From contig JAGRKV010000051.1 in the NCBI GenBank assembly GCA_020442165.1, positions 372,001 to 436,000 on the forward strand: a stretch of DNA of 64,000 bases, written 5' to 3'. Position 1 is the stretch's first letter. Every line of letters starts with the position of its first letter. The position numbers and the translations under genes were made by a program. The stretch comes from Hyphomicrobiaceae bacterium. GTDB lineage: Bacteria > Pseudomonadota > Alphaproteobacteria > Rhizobiales > Hyphomicrobiaceae. This document shows, piece by piece, positions 49,564-58,201 of the stretch. The notes beneath the pieces were generated by a model. The model made no database searches. It was not told the DNA's origin and worked only from the letters and a program-made list of their open reading frames with translations.

Positions 49564-50163
49564 CTAAAAAAAGCGTTCTGGCACCTTTATGTTGTCGCCG
49601 GGCAGGATCGTGAATGGGCTCGTCGTCTGCGCATTCATTTCGCCTGCGCCTTCGCGATAGACGACGACGTATGATTGATTGGCGCGATACGTGTAGCCGC
49701 CCGCAAGCGCGATTGCATCGCGCAGGCGCAGGCCGGATTTGAAGGGGAATTCTCCGCCACTTTTCACTTCGCCATGGACGTAGATCGGGCGGTAATTGAG
49801 AACGTCGATTGTTACGCGCGGGTTTTGCAGATAGCCGTCCGCAAGTTTCCGGGTGACTGCATCCCGGAAACTGGAAATGGGCCGGTTGGCTGCTGGAATC
49901 TCACCTATGAGCGGTAGCGCGACCTGGCCAAGAGCGTTGACTTCGAACTGGCCCGACAGGTTCTCCTCGCCGAAGACGGTGATCTTCAGCTTGTCGCCAA
50001 TGCCAAGCCTATAGGTGCGTTCGACGTCGCCGGTGGAGGTGGGTTCCAGATGGCTTGCGGTGTTGATTGCGGGTCCACTGGCGCACGAAGCCGCAAAAAG
50101 GCCGGCGCAAAGAATTGCGCAATAGCCAGAAATGGTGCGGATACTCAGCTGACGCCAGATCAT
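49564..50163 (-). CDS. Polysaccharide export lipoprotein (Wza/ExoF-like)
   Basis: Periplasmic/outer-membrane export protein of the polysaccharide export family. The 199-residue product has a lipobox-like end of signal peptide (FAASC, Cys27), the Poly_export domain (YRLGIGDKLKITVFGEENLSG, QVALPLIGEIPAANRP, ADGYLQNPRVTIDVL) and a SLBB repeat (YVHGEVKSGGEFPFKSGLRLRDAIALAGG). It is shorter than Wza (about 380 residues) and lacks its C-terminal helix, as in ExoF-type short forms. First gene of a five-gene minus-strand locus (Wza, barrel, Wzc-like, phosphotransferase, polymerase). Confidence 0.92.
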   Translation of the reverse strand: MIWRQLSIRTISGYCAILCAGLFAASCASGPAINTASHLEPTSTGDVERTYRLGIGDKLKITVFGEENLSGQFEVNALGQVALPLIGEIPAANRPISSFRDAVTRKLADGYLQNPRVTIDVLNYRPIYVHGEVKSGGEFPFKSGLRLRDAIALAGGYTYRANQSYVVVYREGAGEMNAQTTSPFTILPGDNIKVPERFF

Positions 50164-50422
50164 TGTTTTCTACAAACGCAATACAATTGGGTCGGGAGCA
50201 GGTTTCCCGGTCAAGTACGACTTCTAGTCCGAAACAAGCTAAAGTTCGGTTTAATGCCCGCGGTATTTTTTTATTCATTTTGAATTCACTAAGTCTAATT
50301 TTGTCTTCATGAGTGTTTCGGGGCGATCAATAATTGCGCAACAGAAATTAGAGAAGTCGTTAAGCCGGCGGGGCTATTATGGTGCAATTGTCATGGAGTA
50401 TTGGCGTGGTGCGAGGGTTAGC

Positions 50423-51106
50423 GTGGCCAGTAACAGCATTTCCGGAGTTCCGGCTTTCGTTTCGGGATACGAAAACAAGGCGGACATCTATTTCGACCGG
50501 GCGCGGGTGGATTTCGTGCATCGGCTGCCCCTGGATCCGACGTCTGCGGTGCTCGAAGTGGGCTGCGGAACGGGAGCTACGGGTGCGCTGGCACTGAAGC
50601 GCGGTCGCGCTGGCCGCTACGTCGGGATCGAGCTTTTCGAGAGTGCCGCGGCGCGGGCGCGCAATGTGCTGAGCGAGGTGGTCGTTGGGGATGTCGAGGC
50701 CATCGAGCCCGATTGGCAGCCAGCGGAGTTCGATGCGCTCATCCTGTCGGAGGTGCTGGAGCATCTCAGGGAGCCGTGGGCGGTGCTGCGGAAGCTGTCG
50801 CGATTTGTGAGGCCGGGCGGACTGGTGCTGGCGAGTTCGCCCAACATCTCCCACTGGCGGGTTGTCAGGGAGCTTGTCAACGGACGCTTTCCGCTCGACG
50901 ATCAGGGGGTCTTTGATCGTACACACATGCGCTGGTTCACGCCTGAGAGCTTCGTCGAGATGTTCGAGGGGGCTGGGTTCGCCGTCGACAGGGTGAGGCC
51001 GGTGACGCCGTTCTCACCACGCACGCAGCTATTTTCCGCGTTGACCAGGGGGCGGTTCGATCACCTGTTCATGACGCAGATTTCGATCGAGGGACATAAG
51101 CGCTGA
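50423..51106 (+). CDS. SAM-dependent methyltransferase
   Basis: About 227 residues with class I methyltransferase motifs: I VLEVGCGTGATG, post I GIELFES, II FDALILSEVLEHL, III LVLASSPNISHWR, and a C-terminal EMFEGAGFAVDRVRP. Small-molecule, sugar or lipid methylation is likely; the neighbourhood suggests surface-polysaccharide modification. GTG 50423 has GAGGG five bases upstream; the frame extends to ATG 50393 and 50309, which lack ribosome sites. The 259-base region 50164-50422 to the divergent Wza gene is AT-rich near 50270-50310. Confidence 0.85.
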   Translation: MASNSISGVPAFVSGYENKADIYFDRARVDFVHRLPLDPTSAVLEVGCGTGATGALALKRGRAGRYVGIELFESAAARARNVLSEVVVGDVEAIEPDWQPAEFDALILSEVLEHLREPWAVLRKLSRFVRPGGLVLASSPNISHWRVVRELVNGRFPLDDQGVFDRTHMRWFTPESFVEMFEGAGFAVDRVRPVTPFSPRTQLFSALTRGRFDHLFMTQISIEGHKR

Positions 51107-51176
51107 GCGGCAGTCTGGGTGCCTGCTGGCCCGCCAAATCCGGCATGTCGCGAAGGAACGGTAATTGTTCTGGAAC

Positions 51177-51572
51177 CTACAGCAAGGTGATGCTGGCGCG
51201 GTCCAGCCTGATGTCATAGCTGCAGCGCGCGGGCGTCGACGTCTTGTCTGTTTCGAGAACGATGTAGGGATATTTGTATCGCATCGGCCAGGCAGTGTGG
51301 TCCACCTGCCAGATGCTGACGTCTATGTCCGGATTTCCGATCTCAAGATGAGCGTCAGCTGGGGTAGCGAAGGCGCTTGCCAATTTGCGTCGCATGGCCT
51401 CGCTGGAGTTCGCGAGCCCCTTCGGCGGGCCCGAATTCCGGCAGGTCTCGATCGCCTTTGCGCGGTAGGCGGCAATGAGTGCGTCCTCGGTGGCCGAGCG
51501 GTAGATCTGGTCCTGGGTCCAGACTTTCGCCCCGGCGAGAAGCGCCAGCGCAATGACTGCTATCCTCGTCAT
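51177..51572 (-). CDS. Small secreted protein of unknown function
   Basis: A 131-residue exported protein: N-terminal signal (MTRIAVIALALLAGAKVWT), a region with a Cys pair (ETCRNSG...ARCSYDI), a helix (SEAMRRKLASAFATP) and beta strands (IGNPDIDVSIWQVDHTAW, YPYIVLET). GGAGGGG lies seven bases before ATG 51572. No family recognised; the gene is isolated between divergent units. No catalytic motif. Confidence 0.7.
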   Translation of the reverse strand: MTRIAVIALALLAGAKVWTQDQIYRSATEDALIAAYRAKAIETCRNSGPPKGLANSSEAMRRKLASAFATPADAHLEIGNPDIDVSIWQVDHTAWPMRYKYPYIVLETDKTSTPARCSYDIRLDRASITLL

Positions 51573-51832
51573 GGACTGCCCCTCCAATGCACCTTTGAGA
51601 CAAGGCCACCCGGCCTTTGACCTAGGGTCAGGCAACGAGCGGGCATATCCCGGCTCCTTGATGTTGCTCGGGCGCTTTGCCGCTGTGGTCCCGATAGCCT
51701 AGACGGGGCATGGTAAATAAAGGGTTGGATGCGGTGCCGCGATGGAATTGCTTGTCATTTCCAGGCGCTTGCGGCAAAAGCGGACGCGAAGCCGCTCTAC
51801 AACAAAGGTCGAAGTCTGGGAGGACCAAAAAA

Positions 51833-52795
51833 ATGCAGAAGAAGCGCTTGCTCATTACCCGCCGGCTGCCTGACGAGGCAGAAGCTCGCGCCCGCCGCGA
51901 CTACGATGTCGTGCAGAATGCTGACGATCATCAGATGACGACCGATGAGATCATGGAGAAGGCGAAGGACGTTGACGCCATCATGATTACCATCACCGAC
52001 AAGATGCCGAAGGCGGCGATCGATCGCATCCCAGAACACATCAAGATCCTTTCCACCTATTCGATTGGCTTCGACCACATCGACCTCAAGGCGGCGGCGG
52101 AACGCGGCATCAAGGTTGGCAATGCGCCGCACGGCGTCACGCTGGCAACCGCTGAGATCGCCATACTGCTGCTGCTCGGCGCGGCGCGGCGCGCAGGCGA
52201 GGGCGAGCGCATGCTTCGCTCCAAGAGCTGGCCGGGCTGGGCGCCGCTGCAACTCGTCGGCCAGCGGCTTGACGGCAAGCGGCTCGGAATCTTCGGGTTT
52301 GGCAAGATCGGCCGGGCGCTGGCCAAGTTCGCGCGCGGTTTCGATATGGATATCCATTACCACGACATCATGCGCGCCAAGCCTGAGGACGAACAGGGAG
52401 CGACCTACCACGAGACGCTCGATGGTCTGCTCAGCGTTTCGCAGTTCTTCTCCATCAACGCCCCGGCGACTGAACAGACTCGCTATTTCTTCAACAAGTC
52501 TGCAATCGAGAAGATGCCGCACGGGGCCATCGTGGTGAACACGGCACGCGGCGATCTCGTCAACGACAACGACTTGATTGCGGCGCTGAAGACAGGGCGG
52601 ATCGGTGCTGCGGGTCTCGACGTGTTCAACGGCGAGCCGAAGATCAATGAGGGCTACTACGATCTGCCCAATACGTTCCTGTTGCCGCATCTCGGGTCGG
52701 CGGCAATCGAGGCACGCAACCAGATGGGCTTTGAAGCACTCGACAACATCGATGCCGGGTTTGCTGGCAAGAAGATGCCGTTTGCGCTCAACTGA
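51833..52795 (+). CDS. D-2-hydroxyacid dehydrogenase (glyoxylate/hydroxypyruvate reductase-type)
   Basis: NAD(P)H-dependent reduction of glyoxylate or hydroxypyruvate, or D-glycerate oxidation. The 320-residue product has the Rossmann motif GIFGFGKIGRALA (152-164), catalytic Arg239 (NTARGDLV), Glu268 (NGEPK) and His286 (LPHLGSA), the usual trio. It is not obviously the methylotroph HprA by N-terminal sequence; a GyaR/D-glycerate dehydrogenase is the closer match. ATG 51833 has GGGAGGACC upstream. A strong terminator follows. With serine-glyoxylate aminotransferase in the same region it could serve C1 serine-cycle flux (inference). Confidence 0.92.
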   Translation: MQKKRLLITRRLPDEAEARARRDYDVVQNADDHQMTTDEIMEKAKDVDAIMITITDKMPKAAIDRIPEHIKILSTYSIGFDHIDLKAAAERGIKVGNAPHGVTLATAEIAILLLLGAARRAGEGERMLRSKSWPGWAPLQLVGQRLDGKRLGIFGFGKIGRALAKFARGFDMDIHYHDIMRAKPEDEQGATYHETLDGLLSVSQFFSINAPATEQTRYFFNKSAIEKMPHGAIVVNTARGDLVNDNDLIAALKTGRIGAAGLDVFNGEPKINEGYYDLPNTFLLPHLGSAAIEARNQMGFEALDNIDAGFAGKKMPFALN

Positions 52796-52833
52796 GGTTT
52801 GCGAACGTCTTCCAGCTAAAGTTGCGTCATGAT

Positions 52834-52866
52834 AAAGGCCCGGCCGCATTCCGCTGCCGGGCCTTT
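52834..52866. terminator. Bidirectional rho-independent terminator
   Basis: AAAGGCCCGGC (52834-52844) and GCCGGGCCTTT (52856-52866), an 11-bp perfect stem with an 11-nt loop and A/T ends on both strands. It serves the dehydrogenase (plus) and the TRAP-amidase operon (minus). Confidence 0.88.
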
Positions 52867-52945
52867 CTGTTCGCGTGTTGACTGTTCCCATGCCAGACGG
52901 GTCTGACCGCGTCTGCGCGCGGCTGGCTTCCGATGACGATTCTGG

Positions 52946-53131
52946 TCAGTTCCGGTCGTTGTTGCCAGTGTTCCGGCTGGAAAAGGCGTCACGCCAGAAG
53001 TCGTATCCGCACATGAGCACGGTGATGATGAGCACGATCTTCAAGGACGTGCTTTCAACCCATATGCCGAGAATGGCGAGGAAGACCGCGAACATTGCGA
53101 ACGAGATGAGAGCCAGGATCTTGTCATACAT
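52946..53131 (-). CDS. Small two-helix membrane protein
   Basis: A 61-residue protein with two hydrophobic helices (about 6-24 and 31-48; FAMFAVFLAILGIWV and TSLKIVLIITVLMCGYDFW) and a polar C-terminus (RNTGNNDRN). It starts 14 bases after the amidase gene and is the last gene of the TRAP operon. No function assigned; a similar small gene often trails TRAP clusters. Confidence 0.72.
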   Translation of the reverse strand: MYDKILALISFAMFAVFLAILGIWVESTSLKIVLIITVLMCGYDFWRDAFSSRNTGNNDRN

Positions 53132-53145
53132 GGGTCATGTCTCCA

Positions 53146-54513
53146 TCAGGAGGCGTTTGAATTGGCGGAGAGGGTTGCCTCCAGCCAGTTGGCGGTTCTG
53201 AGCAGCCGGCCATCGTCGCGGCGCTGGCCGACGAGTTGGACGCCGAGTGGTAATCCATCCACCTCCAGCAGCGGAATGGAAACGGCGGGCATGCCGAGAT
53301 AGGTCCACAGGCCGTTGAAGATCGGCGAGCCGGTGATGCCTTCCTCAAGCTTGGGCGCCGGGCCCGGTGCTGCGGGTGTGAGGATGGCGGAATAGCGCGT
53401 GAATAAGGCTTCTATTCGCGCATATGCCGCTTCGCGTGCAGCGACCGCTTCGAGATACGTCCTGACTGGCACTGCGCTGCCAGCGACAAGGCGCTCGCGG
53501 ATGCCGTCTGAAAGTTGATCGGGGTGCCGGTCAAGTATCGGACCGTAATAGGCGGCATTCTCCGCGAGCTGGACGATCCGCTGCCACTCGATAATGTCGG
53601 AGAGAACTGGTGCGTCGACTTCCTCGAGCGTTGCGCCCAATGCGTCTGCAAGTTCGGCGTAGGCTGCGTGCAGGCGCGTGTCGGCGTCGTTCCAGGACGG
53701 TGTTTTCAGAAAGACGAGAGCCGGAGGAACAGGGGGCGGCTGGCCGGCAAGGCCGGTCAGATTGGGCTGGCTGCGCAGGTAGCTGACGTCGTCGCCGGGA
53801 TCTTGAGCCGACATGCAGTCGACAATCAAGGCGGCGTCGGCCAACGAGCGGGTCAGCACGCCTACCGTGTCGAGCGTATGGGACTGCAGCAGCACGCCAC
53901 GCCGCGAGATGAGACCCAGGGTCGGCTTGTAGCCATAGACGCCGCAGTAGGATGCGGGTCTCAGCACGGAACCGGCTGTCTGCGATCCAAGAGCTGCTGG
54001 CACCATGCCGGCGGCTACGGCCGCCGCCGAACCAGCCGATGAGCCACCAGGAGTATGGCCGGGTGCGGCCGGGTTATGGGTTGCCGCCGGGGTCAGCAGT
54101 GCCAGTTCGGTCGTGACAGTCTTGCCGATGATGATGGCACCGGCTGAACGCAGCGCTGCGATACATGTGGCGTCCTTTTCTGGACGGCGGCCGGAAAAGA
54201 TTGCAGAGCCGTATTCGGTCGGCATGTCTGCGGTATCGATGATGTCCTTGACGGCGACGGGAACGCCATGCAGCGGGCCGCAGCCGCTGCCGGTTCTGCG
54301 CCAGCGGTCCGCGGCCCGCGCCTGTTCCATGGCATGGTTCGGGTCAAGCCATGCAAATGCGCCGATTTCCCGATCCGTGCGCGTGATCCGTTCGAGACAA
54401 GCGGAGACAAGTGCTTCGGATGTGACCTCGCCACGGGCTATCATGCGTGCGGCGGCGGCCAGCCCCAGATCTGCCAGGGATGCCTCGCGCGCCGGTGTCA
54501 TGTCACTTGCCAT
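53146..54513 (-). CDS. Amidase-signature hydrolase
   Basis: A 455-residue amidase-signature enzyme with the Ser-cisSer-Lys triad: Lys89 (VAVKDIID), the GGSSAGS block (156-162) and nucleophile Ser182 (SQTAGSVLRPAS). It hydrolyses amides such as aliphatic, aromatic or aminoacyl amides; substrate not predictable, and GatA is excluded by context (no gatB/gatC). It overlaps the TRAP large-subunit gene by 11 bases (ATG 54513; ATG 54501 is an alternative just after that stop). Linkage to a TRAP uptake system suggests the imported compound, or a product of it, is an amide (inference). Confidence 0.9.
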   Translation of the reverse strand: MASDMTPAREASLADLGLAAAARMIARGEVTSEALVSACLERITRTDREIGAFAWLDPNHAMEQARAADRWRRTGSGCGPLHGVPVAVKDIIDTADMPTEYGSAIFSGRRPEKDATCIAALRSAGAIIIGKTVTTELALLTPAATHNPAAPGHTPGGSSAGSAAAVAAGMVPAALGSQTAGSVLRPASYCGVYGYKPTLGLISRRGVLLQSHTLDTVGVLTRSLADAALIVDCMSAQDPGDDVSYLRSQPNLTGLAGQPPPVPPALVFLKTPSWNDADTRLHAAYAELADALGATLEEVDAPVLSDIIEWQRIVQLAENAAYYGPILDRHPDQLSDGIRERLVAGSAVPVRTYLEAVAAREAAYARIEALFTRYSAILTPAAPGPAPKLEEGITGSPIFNGLWTYLGMPAVSIPLLEVDGLPLGVQLVGQRRDDGRLLRTANWLEATLSANSNAS

Positions 54514-55858
54514 AGAAATACTCGGGCAGCCACAGAGCGATTCCCGGGAACAGATAGATCAGTACCATCGAGATCAACACCATCGCCAAGTATGGCATGC
54601 AGCCTTTGAAAATCTGGCCCAGCTGCACATGCGGCGGCGCTATTCCTTTCAAATAATACGCCGCCATGGCCATGGGTGGGGTCAGGAACGAAGTCTGCAA
54701 GTTGAGAGCGATCAAGACGCCGAAGAACAGTGGATCGACGTTGAAATGCTTTAACAGCGGCAGAAAGATCGGAACGAAGATGATGATGATCTCCGACCAT
54801 TCCAGCGGCCAGCCCAGCAGGAAGATGATGATCTGAGTGAGGATCAAGAACGTGATCGGCGATAGGTTCATCGACAGCACGAAATCCTTCACGACCTGTT
54901 CGCCGCCGAGATAGGAGAACACAGACGAGAATGTCCACGAGCCGACGAACAGCCAGCAGACCATCGCGGATGTGCGAACCGTGAGGTAGACAGATTCCTT
55001 CAAGCGATCCCATGTCAGCGAGCGGTAGAGCAGCGCCAAAACGAGGCCACCCAGCGAACCGACGGCGGCTGCTTCCGATGGCGTTGCCAGACCGAAGAGG
55101 ATCGCACCCAGCACCGAGAGGATGAGAGCTGCCAGCGGCACGAAGGATGTGATGACCATGCCGGTGAGCTGCAATGTCGACATCTGGGGGATGTCTTCTT
55201 CGCGCGGTGGCGGCGCGATCGCCGGCGTCATCATCGCACGGCCGATCACGTAGAGCATGTAGAGCCCGGCCAGCATGAAGCCGGGCAGGAACGCCGCAGC
55301 ATAGAGCTTGACCACCGAAACATTGGTTGTCGCCGAGTAGACGATCAGCATGATCGAGGGCGGGATGAGGATGCCCAGACAGCCGCCGGCGCAGATGACG
55401 CCAGCCGCATAAGACACGTCGTAGCGTGCTTTCAGCATCTGCGGGAATGCGAGCAGGCCCATCAGTGTGACGACCGCACCGACAATGCCTGTCGCCGTGG
55501 CGAATAGCGCGCAGGTCAGCAGTGCCGCGACAGCCATGGAGCCGGGCAGGCGGCGGGCGGCAACCTGCAATGTGGTGAACAGGCGGTCGACGATGTTGGC
55601 GCGTTCGACGATGTAGCCCATGAACAGGAATAACGGGATCGCCGTCAGCACGTCACTCGACATGACCGAATAGGTCTGGTTGACGAACAGGTCGAAGATG
55701 CGGTTATCGAAGATCGACTGCATCCGCTCCGGATCGTAATAGGCGTAGTAGCCAAAGCCGACGCCCATTGCCATCAGTGTGAAGGCGATCGGGAATCCGA
55801 GCAGGATGACGAAGATGAACAGTGTCAGCATCAAGACTGCGACTTGTGGATCGGTCAT
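54503..55858 (-). CDS. TRAP transporter large membrane subunit DctM
   Basis: Sodium-coupled importer, large subunit. The 451-residue product has about 12 hydrophobic helices and the DctM pattern (VAVLMLTLFIFVILLGFPIAFTL, LFLFMGYIVERANIV, IPPSIMLIVYS). It overlaps the small subunit by four bases (ATGA) and the amidase by 11, so the TRAP genes and amidase form one operon. FcbT3-type length. Confidence 0.93.
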   Translation of the reverse strand: MTDPQVAVLMLTLFIFVILLGFPIAFTLMAMGVGFGYYAYYDPERMQSIFDNRIFDLFVNQTYSVMSSDVLTAIPLFLFMGYIVERANIVDRLFTTLQVAARRLPGSMAVAALLTCALFATATGIVGAVVTLMGLLAFPQMLKARYDVSYAAGVICAGGCLGILIPPSIMLIVYSATTNVSVVKLYAAAFLPGFMLAGLYMLYVIGRAMMTPAIAPPPREEDIPQMSTLQLTGMVITSFVPLAALILSVLGAILFGLATPSEAAAVGSLGGLVLALLYRSLTWDRLKESVYLTVRTSAMVCWLFVGSWTFSSVFSYLGGEQVVKDFVLSMNLSPITFLILTQIIIFLLGWPLEWSEIIIIFVPIFLPLLKHFNVDPLFFGVLIALNLQTSFLTPPMAMAAYYLKGIAPPHVQLGQIFKGCMPYLAMVLISMVLIYLFPGIALWLPEYFYGK

Positions 55859-56469
55859 CGGCTGCTGTTCCCCTTGGTATGATGCAGTTCCGATTCGATT
55901 TCAGCGTGGTCTTCGACCTGATGCAGAATCATGGTCTCGGTTTCCTCGACGTCCACGATCTTTTCTGGCCACTTGTTCTCGCGGATGCAGAGGATGCAGC
56001 GCGCCACTTGCGCCATTCCCTGAATGAACAGCAGCACGCCGGCGGCGGGAATTATCATCTTGAAGTGGAAGATCGGGATGTTTGCCGGGCTCATGACCGA
56101 GACTTCCCGGTAGCCGAGCGACTGGTCTGCGAACTTCCAGCCGGCAAAAATGAGAGCGAGAATCGCCGGGTAAAAGAAGAGGATGTAGAGGGTCAGCTCG
56201 ACAATTGCCTGGGTGCGCGGTTGCCACATCCGGTAGAAGACGTCGCCGCGAACATGACCGTCACGCGACAGGGTGTAGGCGCCGCCCATCATGAACAGCG
56301 TGCCGTACATCATGTAGGATAGGTCGAACGCCCAGGATGTCGGGTCGCGCAACACGTAGCGCACAAAAACTTCGTAGCCGACGCCGAACGTCATGGTGAT
56401 TACGCACCATGCGAATGCGTGGCCGACCCATTGCGAGAATTTGTCGATGGCGAAGATGAAGGATCGCAC
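55855..56469 (-). CDS. TRAP transporter small membrane subunit DctQ
   Basis: A 204-residue protein with four hydrophobic helices, the DctQ pattern (FAWCVITMTFGVGYEVFVRYVLRDPTSWAFDLSYMMYGTLFMMGGAYTL) and a polar C-terminal tail. It bridges the binding protein and DctM. It follows the binding protein after 89 bases and overlaps DctM by ATGA. Confidence 0.92.
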   Translation of the reverse strand: MRSFIFAIDKFSQWVGHAFAWCVITMTFGVGYEVFVRYVLRDPTSWAFDLSYMMYGTLFMMGGAYTLSRDGHVRGDVFYRMWQPRTQAIVELTLYILFFYPAILALIFAGWKFADQSLGYREVSVMSPANIPIFHFKMIIPAAGVLLFIQGMAQVARCILCIRENKWPEKIVDVEETETMILHQVEDHAEIESELHHTKGNSSR

Positions 56470-56558
56470 GAGAGGCTCCCGGTCGTGAATCGTTCATGCG
56501 GAAACGGGTGGGGTGGGCCGCGCCGGCGACCCACCCCTAGCCGAGCTGGATTCGTGCC

Positions 56559-57701
56559 TCAGAGCTTCTGAAGCTTGCCAGGGAAGTAGTGATTGTACGC
56601 AAGCTCGTAGTCGGCTGCGTTCGACAGATAGTAGTAGGCGACGCGTTCGGCGAACGCCTTCTGGCTGTCGACAACCTTCTTGAAGAACGGATCCTGATTG
56701 AGACGCTCAAGCGCCTTGTCCCAGGAGGCCAGCTGTGCCTGGAGTACGTTTTTGGGCGTCCGGTAGACGTTGACGCCGTCCTTGTTCTTCAGTTCCTGCA
56801 GGTCTTGCGAGTAACGATCCATCGCAAGCGCATAGTTGGCGGTCGATGCAGCTTCTGCCGAATACTCGCAGATTGCCTGCAGTTCAGCGGGAAGGCCTTC
56901 GAACTTGCGCTTGTTGAAGATGATCTCGAAGAACTCGGCGGCCTGGTGATACGAGCCGAGCATGTAGACCTTGGAGACGTTCTGGGCGCCGAACTGGCGG
57001 TCCGACGTCGGGTTGTTGAATTCGAACGCTTCGATGACGCCGCGCTCCAGTGCCGGGATGATCTCGCCGCCGGGAAGCTGCGTGACCTTGAGGCCCATGC
57101 CCTGCATGATTTCCGTTGCGAGGCCGACGGTGCGGTACTTCAGGCCCTGAAGGTCGTCGACCGACTTGATTTCCTTCTTGAACCAGCCGAGTGGCTGCGT
57201 CGGCATCGGCATCGCGAAGAAGCCGACGATGTCGAGCTTCAGGATGTCCTGAGTGAGCTCCTTGTAGAGCGCGCGGCCTTCATCCGATTGGATCCACGCA
57301 AGCGTCTGGGTCGCATCGCAGCCGAAAACAGGACCGGTGCCGAACAGTGAGGCGGCCTTGTTCTTGCCGTACCAGTAGGCGCTGACCTGATGTCCAGCAT
57401 CGAGCACGCCGGTGTGACATGCATTCTGGACTTCGAAGGCCTTGACCACCGCGCCTGCTGGCAGGAGGTCGAATTTGAGACGTCCGCCCGACATCTTTTC
57501 GCAACGGTCTGTGTACTGCTTTGCCATCTCCTGGAAGATGTCTGAGGCGCCCCATGCGGACTGCATCTTCAGGGTAACGGTTTCTGCCCGCGACACATTC
57601 GGCATGGCGACGGTGCTGGTGGCGGCGACGCCGGCTGCGACTGCGCTACCTTTCAGAAACCGGCGGCGCGATACCGGCTTGTTGTCCTTGTTGGATGTCA
57701 T
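56559..57701 (-). CDS. TRAP transporter substrate-binding protein (DctP/TakP-type)
   Basis: Periplasmic binding protein. The 380-residue product begins with a twin-arginine signal (SRRRFLKG, about 10-20) cleaved near SRA, then the DctP fold: LKMQSAWGASDIFQEMAKQYTDRCEKMSGG, LPAGAVVKAFEVQNACHTGVLDAG, FFAMPMPTQPLGWF, LKYRTVGLATEIMQGMGLKVTQLPGGEI, ALERGVIEAFEFNNP with the conserved Arg/Glu carboxylate contacts. It resembles TakP/mannitol-chloroaromatic-type proteins that bind 2-oxo- or hydroxy-acids. ATG 57701 starts the signal; GGGAG lies 12 bases upstream. First gene of the operon. Confidence 0.92.
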   Translation of the reverse strand: MTSNKDNKPVSRRRFLKGSAVAAGVAATSTVAMPNVSRAETVTLKMQSAWGASDIFQEMAKQYTDRCEKMSGGRLKFDLLPAGAVVKAFEVQNACHTGVLDAGHQVSAYWYGKNKAASLFGTGPVFGCDATQTLAWIQSDEGRALYKELTQDILKLDIVGFFAMPMPTQPLGWFKKEIKSVDDLQGLKYRTVGLATEIMQGMGLKVTQLPGGEIIPALERGVIEAFEFNNPTSDRQFGAQNVSKVYMLGSYHQAAEFFEIIFNKRKFEGLPAELQAICEYSAEAASTANYALAMDRYSQDLQELKNKDGVNVYRTPKNVLQAQLASWDKALERLNQDPFFKKVVDSQKAFAERVAYYYLSNAADYELAYNHYFPGKLQKL

Positions 57702-58201
57702 GAGGCGATTTTCTCCCTGTTCGTCGAACCGTTTTGAAACTCTCGACGGCCGTCTATGCTGCGGCCTTGGTATGCCATATAGCGCGTTTGGCGACCGCAT
57801 GTCGCGAGGAAATTTGGCGATATGCCTTTCAATTTCCGGAGAACTTCATGCAATCGTGGTCCTCAGCCAGTGGTGTTACCGCATGCTGGCGCTCAGGTGC
57901 CGCGCTGCCATTGCGATAGTTCCGCCGTGCTGGTGTGGCCCCCATTGTCATGAACGCGCTTGTTCAAATTCATGTTGTTTCATGTTGCGTTGCGGGACGA
58001 CGTTGGTTGCCGTAATTGCAGGCGTCCTGCGGTCACATGGGGCGGCGTCGCGCTTGACCGTGGCCGAACTCTAATTCTATAGCAGCGCACCTCGCGCAGG
58101 TTTGCAGCCGTTGATCGATCCCCGCACCCGCGTGAAGCGGGATCATGCGGCCGGAGCCGGGGCGACTTCGCGGCGAGGCAAGCTCAGGAGATTCCAGACC
58201 C
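57702..58201. other. Divergent promoter region between TRAP operon and SGAT gene
   Basis: 500 bases without a supported gene. It contains a direct repeat TTCATGTTG (57969-57977 and 57979-57987, period 10), a possible regulator site, and AGGAG about ten bases before ATG 58202. No clear -35/-10 pairs are seen. Confidence 0.4.
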
